From positions 62,001-126,000 of the forward strand of contig JAZNGW010000022.1 of the NCBI GenBank assembly GCA_045576655.1: a DNA stretch of 64,000 bases. Direction: 5' to 3'. Position 1 is the first letter of the stretch. Each line of letters begins with the position of its first letter. The stretch is from RGIG8745 sp045576655. GTDB taxonomy: Bacteria > Bacteroidota > Bacteroidia > Bacteroidales > Bacteroidaceae. This document shows, piece after piece, positions 7,644 through 17,100 of this stretch. A program made the translations under genes and the position numbers. The notes under the pieces are model-generated. The model did not search any database. It was not told the DNA's origin and saw only the letters and a program-made list of their open reading frames with translations.

Positions 7644-8012
7644 ATGAAAAAGATTTTATTATTATTTGTATCAGCAATCTTGTTGTCTTGGTGTATTGTT
7701 AATACAGTTAATGCAAATACAAGTTCTTCAGAAAATACAACAAAAGACATTTGTATGGGTAATCCCGATCTTGTGTCTTATTCTGTTAAGCATCAGTATA
7801 TAAATAGAGAAGGTTGGGGAAACACATATACAATAACTGTTGTAAATAAAGTCGAAGACCCTGTTTGGGTAAGTGTTAAGCCAAAAGGTTGTACCAACGG
7901 ACAAACTGATAGTGGAACTATTCAAGCTTTTGATAAAAAAGAATTTATGATTTCAACAGGTGATGAAAAGCCAACAGGATGGCATGTGGAGGCTTATCGA
8001 CAACGTCGCTAA
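7644..8012 (+). CDS. Small exported protein of unknown function (122 residues)
   Basis: I do not recognise a family. The first 24 residues form a signal peptide (MKKILLLFVSAILLSWCIVN, then TVNA). The mature part, about 98 residues, is beta-rich: YTITVVNKVEDPVWVSVKPK, a GTIQAFDKKEFMI strand pair and a basic end (EAYRQRR). The layout, two beta hairpins with a CMGNPDLVSYSVKHQY start and two cysteines, could form a small disulphide-bonded beta sandwich. It is the middle of three small exported proteins, all richer in A+T than the genes around them, which may mean recent acquisition or weak selection. Confidence 0.6.
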   Translation: MKKILLLFVSAILLSWCIVNTVNANTSSSENTTKDICMGNPDLVSYSVKHQYINREGWGNTYTITVVNKVEDPVWVSVKPKGCTNGQTDSGTIQAFDKKEFMISTGDEKPTGWHVEAYRQRR

Positions 8013-8115
8013 GTAGATTCATTTATGAGGGTGTCTCTTTAAAATAGAGACATCCTCTAATGTTTATTAGCGAATGCTTTTTCTGAATATACATAACATA
8101 ACTAACATGCATTAA

Positions 8116-8532
8116 ATGAAATATATGAAGAAACTATTATTAGTGGTGGCTGTGCTAATGGGTATATCCATCAATGCTAATGCTCAAAATATTATTGTAC
8201 AACAAAACAATAATTCATCATCTATATCTACTGTTAGAAGTGATAAGGAGTATTTTATTGATGGTATCTCAACAAGAGAAGATATCGGAGGTGTTGAAGT
8301 TGTATTTGTTGATGATCCAGAAGCTTATTATGCGAATAAATATCTAAAATTCACAAATTATCACAACTTCCCAGTAACTGTAATTTTTGAGGTTGAAGAC
8401 TATCAAAGAGGAGGTAGCTATAAAAAGGTTACAGGTAGAATTGTATTAAGAGCAAACGAAACTAAAACTACTCCTAATCCATACAATGTAGCAAAAAGTC
8501 GCCATTGTATAATGATTGTTCGTAAAATCTAA
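8116..8532 (+). CDS. Small exported protein of unknown function (138 residues)
   Basis: I do not recognise a family. There are two possible starts, at 8116 and at 8125 (MKKLLLVV); the second gives the more standard signal peptide, which ends at NANAQ near residue 24. The mature protein begins with an asparagine-rich stretch (NIIVQQNNNSSS), then beta-rich segments such as YLKFTNYHNFPVTVIFEVED and TGRIVLRANETKT. This wording, a segment on how soft or strong tissue meets a partner chain, resembles the preceding gene (TVVNKVEDPVWVSVK), so the two may be distant relatives. It is followed by a strong terminator, which closes the small cluster. Confidence 0.6.
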   Translation: MKYMKKLLLVVAVLMGISINANAQNIIVQQNNNSSSISTVRSDKEYFIDGISTREDIGGVEVVFVDDPEAYYANKYLKFTNYHNFPVTVIFEVEDYQRGGSYKKVTGRIVLRANETKTTPNPYNVAKSRHCIMIVRKI

Positions 8533-8575
8533 CACATCAATTATCTTTTATAATATTGCTGTCTGGTAGACGTTT

Positions 8576-8604
8576 AAAAAGGGCGAGATTTCTCGCCCTT
8601 TTTT
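8576..8604 (+). terminator. Strong terminator after the small exported protein cluster
   Basis: GGGCGAGA, a two-base loop, TCTCGCCC and six T, with five A in front. The symmetry lets it act in both directions. It also overlaps the stop codon of a minus-strand gene remnant. Confidence 0.9.
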
Positions 8605-8755
8605 CATGTGATTTCGTTACCCTCGTCATCTTCTGCCGGAGGATTGACGGTTTCGTCCACCTGCCCACAGCCCTGGCAACTTCGTCGGTTGTAATCTCTA
8701 CCGACTCGTCATGAGCGGGAATCCTGAATAGCCAGACCCCGCCAAAATCTTTAAA
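8604..8755 (-). pseudogene. Remnant of a protein C terminus with one frameshift
   Basis: Read on the minus strand, one frame gives KDFGGVWLFRIPAHDESVE, then ITTDEVARAVG. A shift of one base next to a GGG-like run continues it as QVDETVNPPAEDDEGNEIT and a stop at 8604-8606. Joined, this looks like the acidic C-terminal end of a real protein. There are stops upstream and the 21-base repeat array begins at 8752, so the rest of the gene is gone. I do not recognise the parent family. It could also be a chance frame, but the codon use and acidic tail look genuine. Confidence 0.4.
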
Positions 8756-8835
8756 CTCAGACTAAGTTTATACATACTTAGGCTAAGAACGTACATACTC
8801 AGACTAAGTTTGTACAAACTCAGATTAAGTATGAA
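8752..8835. repeat. Array A: four 21-base palindromic units
   Basis: Four consecutive units of exactly 21 bases start at 8752, 8773, 8794 and 8815. Each holds a core like ACTCAG-A-CTAAGTTT, an interrupted palindrome with a single central base, followed by a GTA-C linker. Units 1 and 3 are the best conserved; units 2 and 4 differ mainly in the palindrome arms. The last unit ends in GAA rather than GTA. The core is shared with array B at 17372. The rest of the gap, 8836-8977, holds nothing I can identify. Confidence 0.85.
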
Positions 8836-8977
8836 GTTTTGAGCGCCATCTCAAGCCTTAACCTCTCCACCATTTGAATTTCTTTATATCTTTAAGACAA
8901 AATAGTAATACTGAGAACAAATGCTCTTTTTCGAAAATCTTGGCGCCCATTATACTATGAAAAATAAATAAATTCGC

Positions 8978-8985
8978 TATTTTTG
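8978..8985 (+). promoter_or_regulatory. -7 element of the Xaa-Pro aminopeptidase gene
   Basis: TATTTTTG matches TAnnTTTG and lies 48 bases before the start codon. No -33 TTTG is seen at the expected spacing. Confidence 0.5.
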
Positions 8986-9032
8986 CATATCGTGACTAAT
9001 TAGTGGAATAAAAACTTTAAAAACTCAATACT

Positions 9033-10424
9033 ATGTTTGCAAAAGAAACTTATATCAAGCGTCGTGCCCAGTTGAAGGCACAGATAGGTAAGGGATTGTT
9101 GTTATTTGTCGGTAATGACGAAAGTAGCATGAACTATGCTGATAATACTTACACGTTCCGCCAGGATTCAACATTCCTTTATTATTTCGGGCTCGACCAG
9201 GCAGGACTCTGCGCTGTTATAGATATTGATGCCGACAAGGAAATTATTTTCGGCAACGAACTCACTATTGATGACATTGTGTGGATGGGAATTCAACCAA
9301 CCCTGCGCGAGCGTTGCGCTACAGTGGGCATTGTTGAGACTGCTCCTATGAGCGAACTTGCCAATTATGTAGGTCGCGCATCCCAGTCTGGGCAGACGGT
9401 GCACTATTTGCCGCCATACAGAGGCGACCACAAACTTCTGCTTCAGGAACTTCTCGGATTGCATCCGTCACAGCAGGCGCAAGGCGCTTCAGTAGACTTC
9501 ATAATGGCTGTGGCAGATATGCGAAACCACAAGACTGCGGAGGAAATTGCGCAGATAGAAGAAGCTGTAGATATTTCGGTTGACATGCACGTCAAGGCCA
9601 TGCAGATGGTTCGTCCAGGCATGAAGGAAAGTGAAGTGGCTGCAGCCGTGACGGATATAGCCTTGTCGCGCGGTTGGGGATTGTCATTCCCTGTCATTGC
9701 CACTATCAACGGACAGACTCTTCACAATCATGACCATTCTCACACAATGCAGGACGGACAGATGCTTTTGCTTGATGCCGGAGCGGAGAACAATATGCAC
9801 TACTGCGGTGACCTTTCGTCAACAATGCCTGTAGGCCAGCACTTCACGGAGCGTCAGCGTACAATTTACAATATATTATATGCTGCGCATCAGGAGGCGG
9901 TCAAGGCTTTGCGCCCAGGAATAAACTTCCGTGACGTGCATATGCTGACAGTTACGAAGATTTGCGAGGGACTGAAAGGCCTCGGACTCGTTAAAGGCGA
10001 TCCTGCCGAAGTGGCAAACACCGGTGCGTATGCGATGTTTATGCCTTGCGGTCTCGGCCACATGATGGGACTTGACGTGCACGACATGGAGAATCTCGGC
10101 GAGATGTACGTAGGCTATGGCGGTAAACCTAAGAGCACTCAGTTCGGATTTAAGTCTTTGCGATTAGGCAGAGAACTCGAACCTGGCTACGTGTTTACAG
10201 TAGAGCCTGGTATCTACTTCATTCCAGAACTCATTGATAAATGGAGGGCGGAAAAACAGTTTACAGACTTCCTCTGCTATGATGAAATTGACAAGTGGAG
10301 AGATTTCAGCGGTATTCGCAACGAGGAAAATTACCTCATCACTTCTGACGGAGCTCGCCGACTCGGATCGAAAGTGAAACCGATGACTATCGAAGAAGTG
10401 GAGAGTCAGAAGAATATTGGGTAA
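9033..10424 (+). CDS. Xaa-Pro aminopeptidase, M24B family
   Basis: A 463-residue cytosolic metalloenzyme that removes an N-terminal residue preceding proline. Residues 1-150 are the aminopeptidase P N-terminal domain (LLLFVGNDESSMNYADN). The rest is the pita-bread fold with all five metal ligands in context: LLLDAGAENN, CGDLSSTMPVG, GLGHMMGLDVHD, TVEPGIYFIP and SGIRNEENYLIT. Length is normal for the family and there is no signal peptide. It ends 75 bases before the GH27 gene; the functions do not match, so shared transcription would be coincidental. Confidence 0.95.
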   Translation: MFAKETYIKRRAQLKAQIGKGLLLFVGNDESSMNYADNTYTFRQDSTFLYYFGLDQAGLCAVIDIDADKEIIFGNELTIDDIVWMGIQPTLRERCATVGIVETAPMSELANYVGRASQSGQTVHYLPPYRGDHKLLLQELLGLHPSQQAQGASVDFIMAVADMRNHKTAEEIAQIEEAVDISVDMHVKAMQMVRPGMKESEVAAAVTDIALSRGWGLSFPVIATINGQTLHNHDHSHTMQDGQMLLLDAGAENNMHYCGDLSSTMPVGQHFTERQRTIYNILYAAHQEAVKALRPGINFRDVHMLTVTKICEGLKGLGLVKGDPAEVANTGAYAMFMPCGLGHMMGLDVHDMENLGEMYVGYGGKPKSTQFGFKSLRLGRELEPGYVFTVEPGIYFIPELIDKWRAEKQFTDFLCYDEIDKWRDFSGIRNEENYLITSDGARRLGSKVKPMTIEEVESQKNIG

Positions 10425-10499
10425 AAAATGAGCTGTAAATGGCGAGCTGTCCTAGGGCCGTCTCGCTTTCTTGTTTTTGCGATTTTTGTTATCAGAAGA

Positions 10500-13205
10500 A
10501 TGAAAAAGATTTTATTTGCAATAATTTCGTTAATGCTTTCCTTTTCAGGAATCCATGCATACGACCCGCCAACTATGGGGTGGAGCTCGTGGAATACATA
10601 TGGCTTCCAAATAAGCGAGCAATTGATAATGTCCCAGACTTCGGCAATGGTTGATAAGGGCCTGAAGGATGTTGGGTATAAATATATTAATATAGATGAC
10701 GGATTTTTTGGTGGTCGTGACGCTGACGGAAATTTGCTAATTCACCCCACACGATTCCCTAATGGCATGAAGAAGGTGGTGGACTTTATTCATGGCAAGG
10801 GACTGAAGGCGGGAATTTATTCAGATGCAGGGCGTAACACTTGCGCTTCGTTTTGGGGAGGCGATAAAATAGGGGAAGGAGTGGGTCTATATGGACATGA
10901 CCAAGACGATATTGACCTTTATTTTAAAGAACTCGGTTTTGATTTCATTAAGGTGGACTTTTGTGGCGGTGCTCCGGAACACAACGTCGACAAACTTGAC
11001 CTTCCTGAAGAGGAACGCTACAGGGCAATCCATGAGGCCATAGTTAACACAGGGCGCACTGATGTGCGTCTGAACGTATGTCGTTGGGCTTTTCCTGGCA
11101 CATGGGTACATGAGGTGGCTACTTCATGGCGTATGTCCGAAGATATATATATGGGCTGGAATTCCATTAAGGGGATTATTGGTCAGAACCTTTATCTTTC
11201 AGCTTTTGCTACGGAGGGCAAATTCAATGACATGGATATGCTTGAGGTGGGTCGTGGACTTACGAAGGAAGAGGATAAAACCCATTTTGGAATGTGGTGT
11301 ATGTTGAGTTCTCCATTGCTTATCGGTTGTGATATGACAAAGCTTGGAGGCGATGCATTGCACCTGCTTAAAAATGAGGAACTGATTGCGCTAAATCAAG
11401 ATCCGCTTGCGCTACAAGCATATGTGGTAAAAAGAGAAAATGGAGGCTATGTTTTAGTTAAGGACGTGGAAGAACTCAATGGGTCTAAGCGTGCTGTGGC
11501 GTTCTATAATCCAACTGATGCGGAACTTTCAATGAATGTTGATTTCCTTGATTTGGATTTAGGCGGTAGCGTTAAGGTTAGAGACCTTTTTGAGAAAAAA
11601 GACGTAGGTGTTTATGAAGGATGCTACGAAGTGAAAGTTCCTGCTCATGGTACGCGAATCTATAAACTGGATGCAGAGAAGCGTTATGAACGCAGAGTTT
11701 ACGAGGCTGAAACTGCATGGCTTGATGCCTATCAGGAACTTTTGAATAATCAAACGGCAGAGACTGGCATATATGAGGAGGCGGATTATTGTTCGGGAGG
11801 GGCTAAAGCAGGATGGCTTGGCCGAAGTGAGAAGAATAATTTGGAGTGGCGCAATGTGTGTAGTAAAGACGGCGGAGAATATACGCTGAATCTCACATAT
11901 ATTACAGGAGAGGCGAGAAAGGTTAACATTGTTGTTAATGGTGAAGAAATTCAATCTCTCAGTCTTAATTCGGGCGGTTGGAACATTCCTAAAACTGCTA
12001 CGTTGACTATAAATCTTCACAAGGGCGTCAATACTATTATGCTTTGTAATAGCAATGCATGGATGCCTGATATTGATTGCTTGGTGCTGGAGAAAGTTGG
12101 ATCGTATGACGTGTATGAGGAGCAAGTTAGTGTATTGTGCCACAAAGTGCAAAAACTGTGCGAATCCAATTCTATCCCTCAAGGAATGGAAACTGTTCTT
12201 CAAGAAGCGATGGAGGAAGCGAAAAATGTGGAAAACACTAAAGATGCGTATGATGCGGCAATATCGCAGTTGACAAAATTGTATGAAGATGCATGTGAAG
12301 CGGAACCCGTTTATGCAAAGTTCCTTACAATTATGGATGTGGCTAAAAGCAATGCTGAAGTTACAACGGCATGTGATGCTTTGGATGCTTTTGTGTCTGA
12401 ACTCAATGATTTTGAACAGAAAATGGAGGTGTCAGAGACCAAGACTGATGCGAACAGGGTGTTGACTTCGTTTACTGTTAGCGTAAAGGCTTTTTTGAAG
12501 TCTAAAGGGGTGCAGCCGCAAGAAGGTAAGGCTTGGGACATGACGATTTTAATTACAAATCCTGCTTTTGATTCCGATGTTAATGGATGGACTGGTTCGC
12601 CGACGTTTGGGCATAATGTTGCTGAACATTACAATAAGAATTTCTCCACTTATCAGACTTTAACAGGACTTAAAAATGGTTCATACACAGTAATGGTCAA
12701 TGCCCTATATCGTGATGGTGAAAATGATGGAGGAAAGGCCTATAAGGAGGGTACTGAAATAATACCTGCGAAATTTGTTGCCAATGATGAGGAGAAACCT
12801 TTAGTTTCATTGTATGCACATCCATATGATGGACCTACTGATGCTTTCGGGGATTGGGATTTGAAGAATGGTTACATAAACAGCATGTATGCGGCGAGTT
12901 TATGTTTTGCGGATAATCAGTATCTGAATACGATTGAAACAGATGTAACTAACGGCAGATTGAAGATTGGTCTTACAAACAACGGCTACAAAGGCGATTG
13001 CTGGTGCTGTTTTGATAACTTCAGATTGCTCTATCATGGAGACTATGTGACATCGATAAATGATCTGATATTGCCTGAAAATGGACTTGTAGACGTTTAT
13101 AGCATAAATGGAATGTTGATGTTTAAGGGGTATGACAGTAAAAACATACAGTCATTGCCAAAGGGCTTGTATGTGATAGGAAATAGTAAAATACTTGTTC
13201 GGTAG
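10500..13205 (+). CDS. GH27 alpha-galactosidase with carbohydrate-binding and sorting domains
   Basis: A 901-residue exported enzyme. The start at 10500 is preferred over an upstream in-frame ATG because it begins a proper signal peptide (MKKILFAIISLMLSFSGIHA). The GH27 barrel (about 21-300) holds the nucleophile Asp153 in FIKVDFCGG and the acid/base Asp215 in WRMSEDIY; the PPTMGWSSWNTYG opening is diagnostic. A beta domain follows, then a CBM6/35-like module (about 400-545, YEAETAWLDA and WMPDIDCLVLEK), an alpha-helical spacer (about 550-690) and a beta-sandwich module (about 705-860). The end, VDVYSINGMLMF then LPKGLYVIGN, resembles a type IX secretion C-terminal signal. It releases alpha-galactose, as in galactomannan or raffinose-type sugars. 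It precedes the GH16/GH128 pair. Confidence 0.88.
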   Translation: MKKILFAIISLMLSFSGIHAYDPPTMGWSSWNTYGFQISEQLIMSQTSAMVDKGLKDVGYKYINIDDGFFGGRDADGNLLIHPTRFPNGMKKVVDFIHGKGLKAGIYSDAGRNTCASFWGGDKIGEGVGLYGHDQDDIDLYFKELGFDFIKVDFCGGAPEHNVDKLDLPEEERYRAIHEAIVNTGRTDVRLNVCRWAFPGTWVHEVATSWRMSEDIYMGWNSIKGIIGQNLYLSAFATEGKFNDMDMLEVGRGLTKEEDKTHFGMWCMLSSPLLIGCDMTKLGGDALHLLKNEELIALNQDPLALQAYVVKRENGGYVLVKDVEELNGSKRAVAFYNPTDAELSMNVDFLDLDLGGSVKVRDLFEKKDVGVYEGCYEVKVPAHGTRIYKLDAEKRYERRVYEAETAWLDAYQELLNNQTAETGIYEEADYCSGGAKAGWLGRSEKNNLEWRNVCSKDGGEYTLNLTYITGEARKVNIVVNGEEIQSLSLNSGGWNIPKTATLTINLHKGVNTIMLCNSNAWMPDIDCLVLEKVGSYDVYEEQVSVLCHKVQKLCESNSIPQGMETVLQEAMEEAKNVENTKDAYDAAISQLTKLYEDACEAEPVYAKFLTIMDVAKSNAEVTTACDALDAFVSELNDFEQKMEVSETKTDANRVLTSFTVSVKAFLKSKGVQPQEGKAWDMTILITNPAFDSDVNGWTGSPTFGHNVAEHYNKNFSTYQTLTGLKNGSYTVMVNALYRDGENDGGKAYKEGTEIIPAKFVANDEEKPLVSLYAHPYDGPTDAFGDWDLKNGYINSMYAASLCFADNQYLNTIETDVTNGRLKIGLTNNGYKGDCWCCFDNFRLLYHGDYVTSINDLILPENGLVDVYSINGMLMFKGYDSKNIQSLPKGLYVIGNSKILVR

Positions 13206-13265
13206 GATGCTTTTGATATAGGGGAGTAGGTTATGCAAAAGATGTGCGCTTAAACCATTGGCCCT

Positions 13266-13273
13266 TACTTTTG
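13266..13273 (+). promoter_or_regulatory. -7 element before the GH16 gene
   Basis: TACTTTTG matches TAnnTTTG and lies 30 bases before the GH16 start codon. No -33 element is visible at the right spacing. Confidence 0.45.
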
Positions 13274-13302
13274 TCCTATTCTATAGACTGTAATATTGCC
13301 TT

Positions 13303-14142
13303 ATGAATAAATTTTTTTTAGGTACATTTCTGATGCTGTTGCCATTGGATATGTGCGCACAGGATTATCAACTTGTGTGGAGTGATGAATTTAATGTTGA
13401 CGGTCGTCTTGACTCAACGGTGTGGAACTATGAACGTGGTTATGCCCGCAATGAGGAGCTGCAGTGGTATCAGCCAGATAATGCATATTGTAAAGGCGGA
13501 CATCTCATTATCGAGGCTCGTCGGGAAGAACGGCCTAACCCTATGTATCGTGAAGGGGCGCGTGATTGGCGCAGAAGTCGTAAAAACATTGAATGCACTT
13601 CGTCGTCCGTAACAACTTCGGGGAAGAAGGAATTTCAATATGGTCGTTTCGAGGTGCGCGCCCGTATTCCTGTAGGAAAAGGTGCCTGGCCTGCTATCTG
13701 GACGCTTGGCAGAGAGATGGAGTGGCCGTCAAACGGTGAGATAGACATCATGGAGTTCTATCGTATTAAAGGGGTTCCGCACATTCTCGCAAACGCAGCA
13801 TGGGGTACGGACAGACGCTACAGCGCTAAATGGGACAGCCAGGCTGTGCCGTTTAAGCACTTTACCGACAAGAATCCCGATTGGGCGTCGGAGTTTCATG
13901 TGTGGCGCATGGACTGGGATGAAGAGGCCATACGCCTTTATCTTGACGATGAACTGCTGAATGAAACTTTGCTCAGCGAAACTATTAATGGACGTATAGG
14001 ACATGGCAGAAACCCATTCCACCAGCCTCATTACATTTTGCTTAATCTGGCAGTTGGTGGCATAAATGGAGGTCCTGATGCCTTGGATGCCTATCCGATG
14101 CGTTATGAAATTGATTATGTGAGGGTGTATCAGAAGAAATAG
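13303..14142 (+). CDS. GH16 endo-beta-1,3-glucanase (laminarinase-like)
   Basis: A 279-residue exported enzyme; the signal peptide covers residues 1-19 (ending DMCA before Q). The catalytic motif GEIDIMEF contains nucleophile Glu146, helper Asp148 and acid/base Glu151, in the E-x-D-x-x-E form of laminarinase-type GH16. The flanking GKGAWPAIWTLG and the end DYVRVYQK are standard. There is no accessory module, so it is a compact catalytic domain that probably cuts internal beta-1,3 bonds of laminarin-type or mixed-linkage glucan. No lipobox is present, so it is periplasmic or secreted. It is 22 bases from the GH128 gene and certainly cotranscribed with it. Confidence 0.93.
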   Translation: MNKFFLGTFLMLLPLDMCAQDYQLVWSDEFNVDGRLDSTVWNYERGYARNEELQWYQPDNAYCKGGHLIIEARREERPNPMYREGARDWRRSRKNIECTSSSVTTSGKKEFQYGRFEVRARIPVGKGAWPAIWTLGREMEWPSNGEIDIMEFYRIKGVPHILANAAWGTDRRYSAKWDSQAVPFKHFTDKNPDWASEFHVWRMDWDEEAIRLYLDDELLNETLLSETINGRIGHGRNPFHQPHYILLNLAVGGINGGPDALDAYPMRYEIDYVRVYQKK

Positions 14143-14164
14143 ATTAAGATAAATATTTAATATT

Positions 14165-17100
14165 ATGGATGTTTTGAAACGTGTATTCGGCTTTGCCTTA
14201 TGTTTAGTTTGTGGGTTGTCTGCTATGGCTCAGGATGCCATTGACAATTCCATTCGCGATGGCGGAGAATATCATCTTTATAATGTGTATTACGGGATGG
14301 TGCTTGGCGGAAACGCTGAAAACAACTCGCCTATGATGTCAATCTATGGTACGAATGCGGACCTTGACAGTTATGTGTTTGTGGCTGAGGCTTCTAGTCT
14401 TCACCAAGGCTATTATTGGTTGCGCCAGAAGAACAGCGGCAAGTATCTTCAAGCAAGCAATGCTGAAGGTAATACTTGGAGCGTATGGTTTGCCGGTAGT
14501 CTGAACAAGGCGTATAACTCATACGAGTGGGGGCTTACAGGCGGTGTTGCTGGTGAAATTATTTCTAACCGCGGAGAGGTTATCAATGCCGACGGTAATG
14601 TGTGGCTTGGCCCAGATCCTGGCAAGGAAAGCCAGACTTATGTGAACGTGTGGTATGACAAACCGAAAGGCGAGCGTACTGTGTGGCAGATTGTTGATGC
14701 TCGTTTCCCTTTAAATGATGCTCGCCTGAAACTTTACATCAATGAACTTGACGATGCAATAGCTCAGGGTGAAGCGATTTTCGACAATCCGGCTTTCGGT
14801 AGTGCAGATGAGAAAGTGGAACTTGCGGCGGCGCTCTATAATGCGAGGTCTGCCCGTAATGAGGCGTCGATTGAGACAATAGAAACGATGGAGACAGCGC
14901 GTGAGGCTCTTTTGGCTGCAATTCGGAACGCTCAGGAAGGCAACTACGAGATATGGGTGTCGGGAAGCAGTTTCTCTATGGGCGATGCTTTTACTATTGC
15001 GATGAACGGTCTGAAGACTTCGGCAGAGGAGGGCGCAGAGGTTATGATGATTGTGCGTAACTCGAAGAAGACCGGAGCGCTGATCTCTTTATCGGACAAA
15101 GGCGGTAAGATTGGTGATGTGGAATTTTCCGCTGATGCCGCTTCGGAGAGTGAATCCCATGACTTCCATTTCGCTTTCGACGGACAGAATGTAACGGTGT
15201 ATGTGGATGGCGTAAAAGTTGCAACGGCTCCTCAAACTTCTGTGGCTACCATGACTTCTGTTGGTCAAGGTGCTGAGTGGACGGTCATAGGCACTAATGC
15301 GCTTGTGGCATACCGCCCTGAAATAATAAGCGCATCGAAGGCTCTTGCCCCGTCAGAGAAGAATATTAATTCTTATGACAAAGCGGAACTTCATGCCCTT
15401 AAACTTGTCGGACAGACTGTAGCTCTTGATTCTCCAGTAGATTATCACGTCAACGCTTCGGCGGCAATGACTGATTCGAAAATAGACATTTGCGATGAAG
15501 ATGCGTGGGTTATCTTTGATAATGTGCGCCCTTCGGATGTCATTAGCAAATATCTGCCAAATATGACAATCAATGGCGTTAAGGCTACCAACAATTCAAA
15601 CTGCCGCGTGGTGATTTATTTGCACGGTGCAGTGGTTGTTCCGCACGCAAATGGCTATAAGCCGTTCTATGGCTATGGGGGCCAAATGTATTCAGGCGAG
15701 GAATATGTTTTTGGCGTGGGTAATAATACCGTTGGCGATGCTGCGAATGAACTTCAGAGTTTCGTGCTTAAGCGTGGCTATATGGTTACTCTCGCCACAA
15801 ATAGCGACGGTTCGGGCTACAGCCGTGTGTATGTTGCCGATCATGAGGACAAATGTGTCGATGTGCTGCCAGACTTGCTCAAGCATCGTGTCTCTTATAT
15901 CAACGTTCGCCGCTGGCATTATGTGTCAAAGAAGGGATGGTGCTCTACAGAGAGCACCAGTGCAAACAATACTGTCGGCAAACTTCTCGGTACTACTTGG
16001 TATTACACTTGGAGCGCTGACCGCTCTACGCAGACTGATATGGAGTACGTTCCTATTAAGCAGCATATCTATTGGCCGTCGTGGAGCCAAATCAACGGGC
16101 ACACCAATTCTACAGCTGTGCTTGGATTGAACGAGCCTGACCATACAGAGCAGCATGATAATTGTGATTGTAAGGGATATATCGACCCGTGGAAGGCTAC
16201 AACGTTCATGCCAGAGTATCAGGCGTCAGGGCTTAGAATTGGAAGTCCTGCACCGACAGACGCTGGTTGGTTGAAGCAGTTCATCGGGCATTGTGATGAC
16301 ATGGCTTATAGGTGCGACTTTGTGGCGTTCCATTCTTACTGGGGCACAAATGAGGCTCCTAATGCGGAAAGCTGGCGCAGTCAGCTCAAGAGCATCTATG
16401 ACAACACTAAGCGTCCAATCTGGATTACGGAGTGGAACAATGGCGCAAGCTGGACCACAGAGAGTTGGCCGGAAAGTTATGGAGACAAACTTTCGCGTCA
16501 GCGTGATGCCATTAGGAAAATCCTTAAGGTGCTTGACGAGAGCGACTTTATCGAGCGCTACTCAATCTACAACTGGGATAGTTACTATCGCGCTATGGTT
16601 TCGTGGGACAGCGACAAGAATAACTGGTGGGTGACTCCTGCCGGTGAGGTGTACCGCGATAGCAAACCGAGCCATGCCTATCAGGAGAAGATGCAGTTCG
16701 TGCCTCGTGGATGGTTCCCTGGCATGGTTACAGACAATGAGTTCTCTTTCTCTCTTAAGGCAGCAGGCAAGAAGTTTACATCGGTGGTGACAAACAAGAA
16801 TGGAGACTTTACGGCTGAGGAGATGTATGAGTATCAGACAGAGGACGGTGAGTTCTTGCCTTTCTTGGAATTTACGGAGCGTAGCAAGTTAGACAGCAAG
16901 TCGGAGCGTACGACTGTGTTCTCGTGTGATGATTGTGCGCCAGAGGCTTTTGTTACAGACACGCTTACGCTGAGAATGAAGATTACGACTCTTGCTGGCG
17001 GAGTGACTTATACAGACCCTGTGAAGGTTGCCGTTCCTGCATTTTTGCGTAATCATTACACTGGCATATCCGGTGTCACTGCAGACGGCGTGTTTGTGGC

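Noticed and set aside
10428..10499. 24-residue extension of the GH27 protein
   Set aside because: The start at 10500 begins a proper signal peptide, and the extension is probably leader sequence.
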